Assembly: GCA_905178155.1 (NCBI GenBank)
Contig: CAJINV010000002.1
Location: forward strand, 6,720,771 to 6,784,770
Length of the DNA stretch: 64,000 bases
Source of the DNA: Amoebophrya sp. A120
Lineage: Eukaryota; Sar; Dinophyceae; Syndiniales; Amoebophryaceae
Reading direction: 5' to 3'
Below are positions 33,901 through 44,569 of this stretch, piece after piece. The position numbers and the translations under genes are program-made. Every line of letters starts with the position of its first letter. Position 1 is the stretch's first letter. The notes beneath the pieces are model-generated. The model made no database searches. It had not been told where the DNA came from and worked only from the letters and a program-made list of their open reading frames with translations.

Positions 33901-36900
33901 GGGGTCCGCGATTGCCGCCGTTCTGAAGGCGGGGGTTCGGAACTGGGCGGTGAATGGTGCGGGGGAGAAGATAAAAGACGTGATGATGAAGAAAAATTTG
34001 CTGCCTCAAACAGCGCAACAAAAAACTGCTGGAGCTGCTTTCGCACCTTCAAACACAGCCATCACATTCGACGACATCGGAGGACCACGGGGAGTAGATC
34101 ATGCTCCTCGAGGAGGTGCGCAGTCGTCCTCTGTAGGTACAACTAGTAGTACCGGCAACAAGCGAGGGGCCGGCAGTTGTACTGCTTCTTGGGGACAAGA
34201 ACTACAAAACGACAGCGCCGAGCAACTTTCCGGCTTGGTTGAAGACAAAGACAACGGAATCTTGATCAACTTTGGAGCAGGAAATAAAGGTGGAAAGGGC
34301 AAAGGGAACAAAGGCGCAAATAAGAACAGTAGAACAGGCAACATCAATAAGCCATCCTCTTCGGCCCCGGCCGTTCTGCCGCCTCCGAAAGGCCTTTTTT
34401 TGGCGGGCGGTGGTCACCAGCCGATGCCGGCGCCGCCACCGCCGATCGAACCTATGCCAGCGCCACCACCACCGATCGCCGCTACAGATCCAAACAACAC
34501 ACTATCTAGTACCTCTGCAGCAGGGTCGTTGGAGACGAGAAAGGCCAAGGTGAGGAGGATCGGCGAAGCAGGAGGCCAGGATGAGGGCTCTGAAAACTAT
34601 GAAGACGAACCTCTGCTCCAAGTGGAGAAGCCGGCTGCAGGAGCAGACCAGAACAACCCCGACCCGCAGCAGCAGCAGATTCGGGATGCTCTTGCGAAGA
34701 ACAGTCAGAAGAACAAGGAAATTCAATTACAGAAGGACCTGAAAAAAGCGGAAAAAGAGGCGAAGCGCGGGCCGAACTACAAGGGTGGCTCCATTGTGGA
34801 CCCCGAGACGAACGAGATGGTGAAGAAAAACTCCTTGAGGGGGAAGGAAATCCAGCAGGAGGCGCTGATCCCGCCCCCCGACCCCTCCCAGCCAAATGTC
34901 TCCGCGGAGAAACGGTTCATGGTGAATTTATGGCGTTCTCAACTGTTACATTTTCAACTGTTGCATGAATTTGTGATGCCAGAATGGCAAAAGTGATAGG
35001 GGGGATCTTGCGCGTCGTGCATGACAGATTTGGAACCGCCTATCAGCCTGCTTGGCCCTCTGGGAATTTGTCATGCGAAGCAGCTTGATGGCGTCGATTC
35101 TGAAGGCAATTTTGCATGACAAATCATGTAACAGTTGAGAATGTAACGTTTGAGAACGCCATAGAATTTTATCGAGGAACTTGGCAAGGCCGTGGAGACT
35201 CGCGAGGGTTTGTGTGAGCTGTTTGAGTTGGAATGCACGGATATCTACAAAAATGCCTCGAACTACGTGAAAACGCGCATCCCCCCCGAAGACGACAAAA
35301 AAGCCAAGTATCGGCAGTGGACGGCTGGCGGGGCGGCGAATTTCCTCCCGGCCAACCACCCCGATGTGCTGCATTTGGCGAAGGTGAGGGATTTGCAGAA
35401 GTTACTGGAAGAACAAGCTGAATTCTTCACGATTGTCACCGCGCCAGACGGCAGGGTTCTCGTCGCGACCGCCGCGGCGTATGAGAATGGGCTCGTGGTG
35501 GTGGACAAGTCTGGCAAGGTGAACGTGGCGGGAGAATCGGTCACTGCCCGGTGGCGGACCTGGCGGGAGAAGATTTTAGGGTTGAATCCGGACGATTCTG
35601 CGATGATTAAGTCCGCGGCGAATGCGTGGAAACGGAAGCAGGAGCAACAGCAAGGAACAACGACCAAAGGTGGAAATAAAGTGCGACGTCCTAGTCGTAG
35701 CGGGACCACGAGCAGTAGGAGTGGCCGAAGCCGGAGCCGCAGTCGTCGCAGCCGTGATCGGCGAACAAGCCTCTCTCGTCCGCGGGGCAACAACAGAGGC
35801 CGGGGCCGCAGCGTGTCGCGCCCGCGGGAGCGTGCAAATTACCGCGGAGGTGGTGGTCCTCGGGGTCCGAGCAAGATGCGCTCGAGGGGGCGAGGCGACA
35901 GAGGACGCAGCCGAGGGCGATCACGGTCGCGGGCTGGTGAGCGTGGTGATAATCGGGGCGGCGGCTCTCGGAGGGAACCGTCGAAGGTGCGGAATAGAGA
36001 TCGGGGAGTTCTTGATGCTGGTAACAAAAACAACAGTAGCTCGAAGAAAGCCCCCGCCGGCGGGAAGACCTTGGCCGAGGTGAACGCTGAGTCAACATCT
36101 TCGGGAGGTATGATCACTAGCGCTGCAAAAAGCAAAAATGCACTGATGGCCAAAGCGGGAGCGCCGGGAGCAGGAGATAAATCAACGACAAACCCGTTTT
36201 CTACAACAAAAGATCAGCACGCGATTGTGCCGGTCGAAGATAATCCAGCGGACGCTTACGACTGGGGACTCGATGACGACGACGAGGACGAGGCAGAGAC
36301 ATTGATGAAAATGAACGAGAAGCAGAATACAGGCAAAAGCAAAAAGGCAGCGCAGGCCAACACTTCGAGAGGCGCAGGAACCTCGAAGCAAGACCCCAAG
36401 AACGTCAATCAAGATCAAGAGAATTTTTCCGTGCAAGTAGAACATGGTGTTGTGGATGCTCCTGCTGAACCGCAGGAGGAGAAAGAGTGGAACCCTTTTG
36501 CGGATAACAACGACCTCATCGTGCCGGTGGACGAAGAGGAAATCGTAGACGATGACGAGGAAATTGAGCTCCCCGATGCGTATAACATCGAGGAGCCCCC
36601 GCCCCCGAAAGTGGAGGCGCTAGAAGACGATGTTGCGTCCTCGAAAATTATGGACGAGAAACCGAAAAAGAGTAAGCTCACCGTGACGAACGGGGGGAAG
36701 CAGGAGGTAATTGTCCTAGACGATGACTATCTGTCGAACTACAAAGGAAAGGATAAGGAAGGTGGCCAGGACACGAAAACCAAAACTGCTTCGAAGCAGA
36801 ATACAACTGCCGGGAAAGATGAGAAATCCAAATCAGGTAGAGGTGGCGCTGAAGGACGACGAGACAACGATAAGGAACAGAACTCCGTATTAAACCGGAG

Positions 36901-38179
36901 TAAGGAAGAAAGAATACGGGAGCAGAGAGAAAAGTACGAGAAACGGAGACATGACAAGGCCGCGACATCGACGACGAAGCCAGCAGGAGTAGAAACAAGT
37001 CGGCACGATCGAAATAAAGATCAAAACCAGCGAGATGAAGTAGCTGGCAATGATCGTGGTAAAAGTACCGCGCGGACGAGGGATCCCCGGGTTCCGCTAC
37101 CTCAGGCGTTATTTACCTCGCAGAACAAGAGCCAAAACCACGGTACTGGTGGTACAACCCTCTCTGCTGGGGACAAAGTTGGGAGTTTGACCGTCGCTGC
37201 GGTTGGTGGTGGTGGAATAACTGGGGGACGTGGGGATCAACATCACCGCGGCAATCAGTACAACCAGAACGCGGGAAACAACAAATACCAGCAAGGTGGT
37301 GGGGTCGGAGGTGCTCAAATGAATTCAGGACTACATCACAGTAACCTAAACAGTGTGGTCGACAACAGAAATAGCGCGACCTCTTTCCAGCAGCAGCAGC
37401 AGGAACACCAGGCACAGCCCGGGACGACGGGTTCACCAGTCGCGACGACGACGAATCAACCTGCTCTACCGATCAGCACCAGCCAGCTGCAACAGTTGCA
37501 GTTGCAACAGTTGCAGGCGATGCAGTTGTTGCAACAGCAGAGCAGCTTGAACCCGAACGCGACGGCGGAACAGCTCCAGCAGCAGTTGCAAATGCAGCAG
37601 CTGATGATGCAAAACCAGGTGATGCTGCAAAAACTGACTTCCGGAGGAATGATGATGAACAATCAGAACGAGCAGATGAACTCGAGTACCCCAAGTGTGC
37701 CCACTATAGGAGGAAGTGCAGCTGGAGGAGCTGCACCAGCAGCATCCCCACCGGGCACTAGTGGTCTGCGGCCCCTGCAGATTCCGGGCAATAATTTTGC
37801 CACAGGAGGAGCAGGCACTGCAGGCAACATGAACAGCAAGCAGATGAACGATGATCAAAATAACCAGTCGCTTTCGAATCATCGGACCGGGCCAGGCAAT
37901 CGCAATTTTTCGAACAACAACAGTGGTCAAATAAAAGGCGGAGCTAATAATTTGTTCCAGAACACCAATCGCCGAGCGGGTAAGCACGATGCTGCTGCGG
38001 ACAGCAAGCACGAGAATAGCTGGGAACAAACGCAGGGAGGAAATCAAAAGAACTGGGAAAACAAGAAGGGCGCACCCGGTGGTGGGAGCAACTACACCAG
38101 CAAAAAAGGGTCGTCTGGTGGCGGGGGAAAGAACAAAGCTTCTTCCAAAGGTGGCGGAGGGACAGTGCGGATGAGATGA
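30913..38179 (+). CDS. Large disordered protein with RS/RGG and proline tracts
   Basis: Exons 30913-31404, 31556-34928 and 35169-38179, about 2,290 residues from ATG (MADDMEDYGWGDDDD). The joins are LLVLK|VCQRML over a GT-AG intron and RFMVN|FIEELGK over an introner. The first ~330 residues look folded (for example LKVCQRMLRMPTQAVLQNEL and WPENYVKLNQQYFNVVP). A long Thr/Ser/Lys/Gln-rich disordered stretch follows, with an 11-proline run flanked by Glu near nt 33107-33155. A second compact part at nt 35165-35650 (FIEELGKAVETREGLCELFE...) precedes an Arg/Ser and Arg/Gly-rich block (nt 35690-36000) like those of RNA-processing factors. Acidic and then Gln/Asn/Gly-rich segments finish the protein. 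A nuclear or RNP role is inferred from composition only. Confidence 0.75.
31405..31555 (+). other. Conventional GT-AG intron
   Basis: Donor AAG|GTATTG and acceptor CCCTCCAG|GTC; 151 bp, phase 0, no inverted termini. Confidence 0.8.
34929..35163 (+). mobile_element. Introner, family C (TATGGCGTTCTCAAC type)
   Basis: Left arm TATGGCGTTCTCAACTGTTA, right arm ending GTTTGAGAACGCCATA; perfect duplication GAATT. Removal joins R-F-M-V-N to F-I-E-E-L-G-K in frame. Inside are GCATGACAGA and TTTGTCATGC. Confidence 0.92.
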
Positions 38180-39152
38180 CTTCAAGATCGATCCCATCTT
38201 GATGATACGACCGTGTGGCGACCGTAAAAAAGCGACAAGTTGTAGTTCATATTAATCGATGAACAAGACAGAAAAACCTACTTTTTTGGATGTTGCCGTT
38301 GCGACGGAAGAAGAGCGCAAAGGCCGTTGTGAAACCCATTTAAAGTTGTATCTTCGAAAATCGCCAATTCGAAAATCGAAAGCGGTATCTTCGAAAATCG
38401 CCAAAAAGCGGTATCTTCGAAAATCGAAAACCTGAATCTTCCTTTAATACGCCAGGCATATCTTGTCTCTACGGCTACGCTTCGATATGCTTCTTGTGGT
38501 GCGACTACCTCACCTTTCGCGCAATGGTCGGTCGAGGTTTTCATAAAGCAACGAGCCGTAGCAACCTGTCGTGTTCTTCATCTTCTTACCAAATGACACG
38601 GAAAACTAGTTCGCTGGATGGTTCTGACACTTCTGGAAGAGCGCCGATCCTGGTTCGTTTCTTTCCAAAAAGTCCGCACCACGTGTGGGGCCAGTTCTGG
38701 TGTGCGACAGTGCTGATGACAAAAATCCCAAGGCGCAGCGCAGCCGTTGACGATGACACGGACAATTTGCTGTTGAAAGTCGAGTTATATATCCCTTATC
38801 CTTGGTCGTCGCGTGGTTGAGTCTAAAAATCGTGACTGTTTTATTGATGTTTCTACCACTTGGTCGTGACCTCTTTCATTTTGGAGGAGGTTTTTCTCCA
38901 TCTGCGAAATACTCAAAACAAAGCAGAATTTTCAATCTAGATTTTCATCTATATGTCTTTATCACTTACAGTACACTTTGTTCCCCTGACCAGCAGCACC
39001 AGAAACTACAGGTTGCTCTGTCGAAAGCCAAAGCGAAAGCGGTCTTTTATTCCACCTCTATTTCATTTTGATTTTGACCATAATTATATTTTTAACCTAA
39101 TCAATTGTTGTACCCTCTTTCCAAGAAAAGTAAAACAAGATATAGTTGAACC
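38180..39152. other. Intergenic stretch, 1 kb
   Basis: Contains the short direct repeats listed at 38348-38426 and AT-rich sequence before the next ATG. An ORF at 38494-38820 starts without ATG and shows no motif. Confidence 0.45.
38348..38426 (+). repeat. Clustered 16-bp direct repeats
   Basis: GTATCTTCGAAAATCG occurs at 38348-38363, 38385-38400 and 38411-38426, with a partial copy TTCGAAAATCG at 38369-38379. The core TTCGAA is itself palindromic. Position (170 bp after a stop codon) suggests a 3' flank feature. Confidence 0.8.
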
Positions 39153-42100
39153 ATGGGTGTGGTTGCCGAAGCGAAATTTCCAACGGTGCAGCTGCTCCGG
39201 CAAGCCGTGTCAGCGTTGAAAGAGGTGGACCCGCACATCCGATTTGACTTCAGATCCGGCACCGGCCCCGGGGGGGAGAAAAAGGGGATCTACTCCCGTT
39301 TGAAAGACGCCGACACTTTCGTCTGCGAATACTTTCTTGCTGCGGAGGCCTTGTTGGAGTGCAACTTGGAAGGTAGCTATAGCTTCTTGTTCATCGTCTC
39401 CAGGTTATCATTATTTTGCTTCATCAAGGTTGATGTAGCAGTAGCCGCCCGAGGAGGTGTCCTCGCAACTATAATCGTTTGCGCTTAAAAATAAACCGTG
39501 TCTGCGCAGTCGTCATGCATCCTCTTCTCGATATAGTACAAAAAAAATCTTAGGTGACTACGAATTCACTTTCGATGCGAACGAGATGCTGAAGCTTCTG
39601 AAGTACGGAGAAAACCAGGACCGCGTGACTCTCGTCATGGACGACGAAAAGGCCAACATGCAGATCCAAATTGAACACTGGAACCCGCCGCCATCGAAAA
39701 CCCTAAGTTACGAATTGAGTGCGGTCGACATGGAGAAGGATGACGTGCATCCCCCGCCAATGGAGGAGGTCAAAGCGTGGCCCTTTGTACAGATGGAGGC
39801 TTTCAGCTTTCAAAAAAACTGTGCCCGAATGGCCGACGTAATCAAGTGCAGAGGAACGGGAGCAGGTACGTAAGTTAGTATAGCAAATAATGGAGAGGCA
39901 CCGCAGTTGGAAGTGGAATTAAATGATGAATTTTGCATGAAAGTATTAAAAGGTGGAACATTCGCGAGGCACGTCTCAATGTTTCATAGACAACATCACA
40001 ACGTCCTTTATCACAGACAAAATCATCCGTCTTCTGGCCAGCAGCGAGAGCCTCAGCATCGTTCACGAGGACGATGAGGCGAACGTTGGTTTTCAAGTAA
40101 AATGGCGAGACGAGGCGGAAGGACCCGAGATGCTTGCGAAGCAGTGTCCCACCCACACAACTGGAATGGGTATTAAGTTGGGCGACTTTGATATTGCTCC
40201 AGGTCGATTTGGTGTGCTCAAAAACCCGTAATTCTGTGCTAAATGCCGCGTTGGCGTTTTTTGTTTTTTCAATTTTGCACTATTTCTAGAATGAACGATG
40301 GCGATACGAACCGAAATACAGGTAACTGCATTCACGATGGATGGTACCGCATCGATTTCTTCCAAACAGTATGCCACAGAAAGAAATTCGAAATGGCTTT
40401 CCGCAGTAGGATTTTGTTTGTTTGTTACTTATCTACTCCTATGCAATGCATAGTATGCATTTTGCATCGCACCACCAGCGTCAGGCGTGAGCCGTAGTGT
40501 GCCTGTCTCAGCATTGTAGAGGATGTGATTTGAGTTTATTGACATTGACGACATAGACGCCATTTTCCTAGTTTCGAATTCCATACATCGTCGCCAAGGG
40601 CGGTAAGCAGGTGTCCGAGTCAACTGTCATGCTCTTTCCGCCAGACAAGAGCAAGATGCTAATGGTAGGCTTTCTCTTCCGGCTCGACGACGCGGTGTCA
40701 AAAGCGCTCAAACAGGACGAAGTGTACAACAAAACTGCCGAGGCATTTCACAATGACGTCAATGCCGTAATGCAGCAACAGATGGAGGTGATAAAGATAA
40801 TGACTGCTTCTTCCTCCATGATAATCGGTTTCTGTTCTTTGTGCTTCTGTGGCCCATTATCCTTTTACGACGACACGCGCGGTCTGACTGCTCTTAATCG
40901 TGTTTGCGTTGACCACTCTTCCTGAAGTTTATCAAAATGAGAACCTCTCTTCTGAAGTTTATCAAAATGAAAACCTCCAGGTCGAGCAGAGCATTGAGCC
41001 CGAGGACGAGGAGATGCGGCCCCGGCAGTTGCTCTTCGAAGACGACCCGATATTCAGAAAAAGACACTCATTCCCATCCATTTTATGCATGGCAGATGCT
41101 GGAGCGTGGAGCTGGATTCGATTGTTGGTGCATGATTCGCATGACATAATGGATGAGGATGGGTCTTTTTTCTGTGGATACCCGATGGCGGAGAAAATTA
41201 CCCACTTGGATGATGATATGGAAGCGTCAGGTTTGAAATCGTCAAAGTTGAAATAATTTGTAATGCATAAAATGCATGGCCCGAGGTACGTGCGTTGCAG
41301 AGCAGGCAAGTGAGGCCGATTGTCAGCCTGTTTGGGGTTACAGATCGAGCTGGTAAAGTAGCATGAGAAAATCGCTCTTCTTTGCCTAAACAGCATGACA
41401 AACTGGATTTAGGGACCACCGAAATTTGTCATGCGCCACTTGGAAACTGGGTTCCAACTGGCATCCATTTGATGCATGGCAAATTATTTCAACTTTGTCG
41501 ATGTCAACTCTGACACATCCATAGATGAGGTGCTCAAGGACGCCCCCGACAACACGCAAGCGAAGTTGTTCGGCTATCCACTGCAAAAGTATCGTACTCG
41601 TATGAATCGCAGGTATGCATGACAAATCGGGTTTCCTACCCAAATCTGCATTACAAATTCCAATTTTCTTCCTGATAAAATTTGTCATGCGATTTATACT
41701 AGTACGATACTTTTGCAATGCATATCGGCGAAGCCCGGTCCATTTGCAGCAACGTACGGAAGCTAGTGCAGCAGAAGCACAAGGTAGACAAGGGAAAGCA
41801 GGCGGCAAACAGTGTCAATATGCACGCAGCGGTTGGGAGTGGTCTTCGTCTTCTCGGAACCAACAATAACGCATCTTCCTCATCTTCCTCCAGTGCGGCG
41901 GTTGGGATAAATAATTCCGACTTGCTTCTGGATAACAACCAGAAGCAAACGGAGGAAGAATTAGATTTCAACTTAATGAATTACGAGGAGGAAGTGGCAA
42001 AGAGCCGGGAAACGCTCGCGGAAAAACTCTCGCAGAACAAACTCTCTGTCAAGCAGCTGCAGACGCTGCGAGGTCTTGTTCTAAACATAAGTCGCTTGAG

Positions 42101-43388
42101 TTCATCTTTGTGACTCTTTTTTCTGCATAGAGTTAGAGAAAGAAGCAACAGCAATTAGCGCCAGAAGACAGAAAAAACCTTTACTTGCAGTTGAAGGCCC
42201 TAAGGTATTATCCACGCAAATCATGATGTTCATGCCGCGCTTGCGCAAAAAATTCTTGATCGAGTCACAATTACAATAACAGAGCAAACGCGCGGCGGCC
42301 CGCTGGACGACGTGGTGATCAACGCGTGTGCGGAGCTTGCCAGAAAATTTCCGCAAGAGATCGAAAAGATTATGCTGTGCAAAAGTATCTCACTCGTACT
42401 AACTGCAAACGTGCATGACAAATCTCCCTCCTAAGGTAAAACAGCATTACAAATTCTACTTGTCTTCTGGCCATAATTTGTAATGCAATTTGTGCTAGTA
42501 CGTTACTTTTGCAATGCATAAAGATCAAGCAGCAGCAACTAAACCGCGAGACCAAGTACGGCTACATGGTGTTTTTCTGCCAGTCCATGGATATCAAATG
42601 TAAAAATGTCTGGGTCTGAAAGATTGCAACTTGTCATGCTGTTTTTGGATTCCAGAAGAATCTGTATTGCATGAGTACCAAAAGGAATGTAATTTGTGCT
42701 ACGCGGAGAGGGCGTTTGTCATGCGGAATAGGCATCAAGAAGCTCTCAAAAAATCTGTGATGCTAGGGCATGCATCGCAGACATCAAGGCTCATGCAAAA
42801 CGTGCATGACAAGTGTCAGAATCTTCCAGACCCAGACATTTTTACAGTTGATAATGGACGCGCCAAAGCTGAATGAGTTTGAAGACAGTGACGACTCGGA
42901 CGAAGACGGAGAGGCGGAGGAACTGGACCGGGAGCGGCTGAAGGACTACTACATTTGGGACCGAAGACAGTATTTGGCGACGGACGTACCGGGGCAAATG
43001 CGCACCGACGGGGCCTACAACGCAAACCGGGCTGCCGGCTCGGATGACATGGATATTGACGGGGGCGGTAGCATATCAAATGCAAAAATGTCTGGGTCTG
43101 GGAGAGTGCGCGATTTGTCATGCAGCTTTTCGATGACCCATAAGGTCTGGAATGCAGGACTAGCGTGACAGATTCTGCGCGATCTCTCTCATGCCTATCC
43201 TGCATGAGAAACTCCCTCCCGACTTGGTCAAAACTGGACGACTTTTGGGAATCATGCACCACAGATTTTTGCATGCTTCAGATTTAGCATGACAAGTTGT
43301 ATTCTTCCAGACCCAGACATTTTGCATTTGATGTAGCATCGCCGGCGACCCGGCGGAGGGCGCACCGCCGGAGTTCGTGATCAAGTGA
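39153..43388 (+). CDS. Sliding-clamp-like (PCNA-type) protein with long extension
   Basis: Start ATG 39153 (MGVVAEAKFPTVQLLRQAVS). Firm exons are 39153-39372, 39554-39865 and 39990 to about 40210, then 40572-40787, 40981-41050, 41186-41216, 41529-41574, 41730-42072, 42205-42370, 42526-42591, 42859-43073 and 43339-43388. The part between about 40210 and 40572 is unresolved. The N-terminal half resembles clamps in order: EFTFDANEMLKLLKYGENQD and VTLVMDDEKANMQIQIE, then YELSAVDMEKDDVHPPPMEE as a linker, and AFSFQKNCARMADVIK like a second domain; later SESTVMLFPPDKSKMLM resembles a clamp's last strands. PCNA is about 260 residues, so the acidic and helical extension of ~300 residues (LAQKILDRVTITITEQTRGG, then DDSDEDGEAEELDRERLKDY) is unusual. 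It might be a 9-1-1-type subunit, or two genes read as one. Confidence 0.5.
39373..39553 (+). other. Conventional GT-AG intron
   Basis: Donor GAAG|GTAGCT, acceptor ATCTTAG|GTGAC; joins NLEG to DYEFTF. No inverted termini. Confidence 0.8.
39866..39989 (+). other. Conventional GT-AG intron
   Basis: Strong donor GTACGTAAG and acceptor TTTCATAG; joins GTGA to DNITTSF. Confidence 0.75.
40788..40980 (+). other. Conventional GT-AG intron with duplicated 3' part
   Basis: Donor GTGATA, acceptor AACCTCCAG; phase 0, joins QQQME to VEQSIEPE. The last ~55 bp contain GAAGTTTATCAAAATGA twice in tandem, each followed by AACCTC; only the second copy ends in CCAG. Confidence 0.7.
41051..41180 (+). mobile_element. 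Introner, family J (TATTCAGAAAAAGAC type)
   Basis: Left arm TATTCAGAAAAAGACACTCA, right arm GGGTCTTTTTTCTGTGGATA; perfect duplication CCCGA. Removal joins FEDDP to MAEKITHLDD in frame. Only copy of this family in the window; 130 bp. Confidence 0.82.
41217..41523 (+). mobile_element. Introner, family B
   Basis: Arms TATGGAAGCGTCAG...AAAGTTGAAATAATTTG mirror the right end, which closes CTGACACATCCATA; perfect duplication GATGA. Removal joins THLDD to EVLKDAPDN. Second copy of the family at 23609. Confidence 0.88.
41575..41724 (+). mobile_element. Introner, family D
   Basis: Arms CTGCAAAAGTATCGTACTCG and AGTACGATACTTTTGCAATG; perfect duplication TCGGC. Removal joins AKLFG to EARSICSN. 150 bp, with GCATGACAAA, GCATTACAAA and TTTGTCATGC inside. 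Confidence 0.92.
42073..42204 (+). other. Conventional GT-AG intron
   Basis: Donor CGAG|GTCTTG, acceptor CCCTAAG|GTATT; joins QTLRG to IIHANHDV. No inverted termini. Confidence 0.65.
42371..42520 (+). mobile_element. Introner, family D
   Basis: Left TATGCTGTGCAAAAGTATCT, right end ACTTTTGCAATGCATA; perfect duplication AAGAT. Removal joins QEIEK to IKQQQLNRE. 150 bp, like the copies at 41575 and 51084. Confidence 0.92.
42592..42853 (+). mobile_element. Introner, family A
   Basis: Left arm TATCAAATGTAAAAATGTCT, right arm ending ACATTTTTACAGTTGATA; perfect duplication ATGGA. Removal joins FFCQSM to DAPKLNEF. Confidence 0.92.
43074..43333 (+). mobile_element. Introner, family A
   Basis: Left arm TATCAAATGCAAAAATGTCT, right arm ending AGACATTTTGCATTTGATG (last base G instead of A); perfect duplication TAGCA. 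Removal joins GGGS to IAGDPAEG, 17 codons before the stop. Confidence 0.9.
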
Positions 43389-44569
43389 AATAAACGCCGG
43401 CGAAGGATTTTTTATGTTGTTCCTGAGCCAAAAAGGCTAAGAGTTCAACAGAACATCTTCTGCAAGAACTGCTGCTCGTCAAAGAGGACAAGAAGAGGAA
43501 CAATGCGATCCGCTGTGCTGTTGTTGCCTGCAAACTCTTGTTCACGACCAGCACATCAAGATTAATTTTCGAATTGAATTCCTCGTCTCATTGTCGCAGT
43601 GCGAAAGATCGTGTCCCGCTCGACAAATCTGTACTTAAAACCGGCACGCGCCTCCGCCTGCAACACACGGCAGATTAAGTCAAAAGGATCTAACAAACTC
43701 AGAGTGCTGACGTCCACAAAAAATAAGTAATTTCGGTGACCTGCTCTACAAAGAACTTCTACCAGAACAAGTGTGTGAAAGATCATTGTCTTCAACAACT
43801 CCCAGCGGGAAGATCTAGGTCACTGCAACTGTACACAGAGATCATTACCGAAGTTTGTCTATCAGGAAAGGATGAAAGAGAAACGCTAAGAACAGCTGCG
43901 CGCTTCTTCACGAAGGTCTGACTTTTGATCTAGTATCAGCAGCATTCACGAACTGAAGATCTTTGTGGCTGCGTAACAGCTGAGAAGGATGATCATTCAC
44001 GGACAAGTAAAAACGAATCCAAATCCGATCCTCAGTGACAAAAGAAAAGATCAAGATCCATCATGTTGTCGGTCGCCGCGATCCAGAATAATATCCAAAG
44101 AGAACGCTGCGACGAAAACGTTCGCAGTTCGGTGACAAAAAGGTTTAGGTACCCAGCCCAATGGTATTTGAATTGCTCTTCGTCTTCGTTTCAGTTGGCG
44201 ACGCCAAAACAAACTAGATTGATAGGTTAAGATAGCATCATATCCATCGAAACGCGATTTGGTTTTTCTTTTCTGTGTAGCTACTACTACTAGAGATAAA
44301 GAAGGACAGCATCAGCACTTTACGTTCTATCTCTGCTCGTTCGACGAATTGAGTAAATCTCTCGTTCGACGAAGTGAATGATTTAGTGCCGCTGCAAAGT
44401 TTTGTCTTTATTACAAGCTTAAAACCATCTGTATGATAAGAAATAGCAAACGGTAGCAATTTTCCCTCCCCCCGATGACGAACGTGAACAAACCACACGT
44501 TTAAAGTATAATTTCTTCTGAACATCAGAAATAGAAGATAGCCGCTTCATCAAGAAACTATGACTAAAG
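43389..44569. other. Intergenic stretch, 1.2 kb
   Basis: AT-rich. The palindromic AGCCAAAAAGGCT block at about 43430-43450 read on the minus strand resembles a dinoflagellate spliced-leader end (see findings). No convincing gene or introner. Confidence 0.45.

Noticed and set aside
38348-38426. CRISPR-like spaced repeats
   Set aside because: Spacing is irregular, repeats are 16 bp, spacers are very short, and the genome is eukaryotic.
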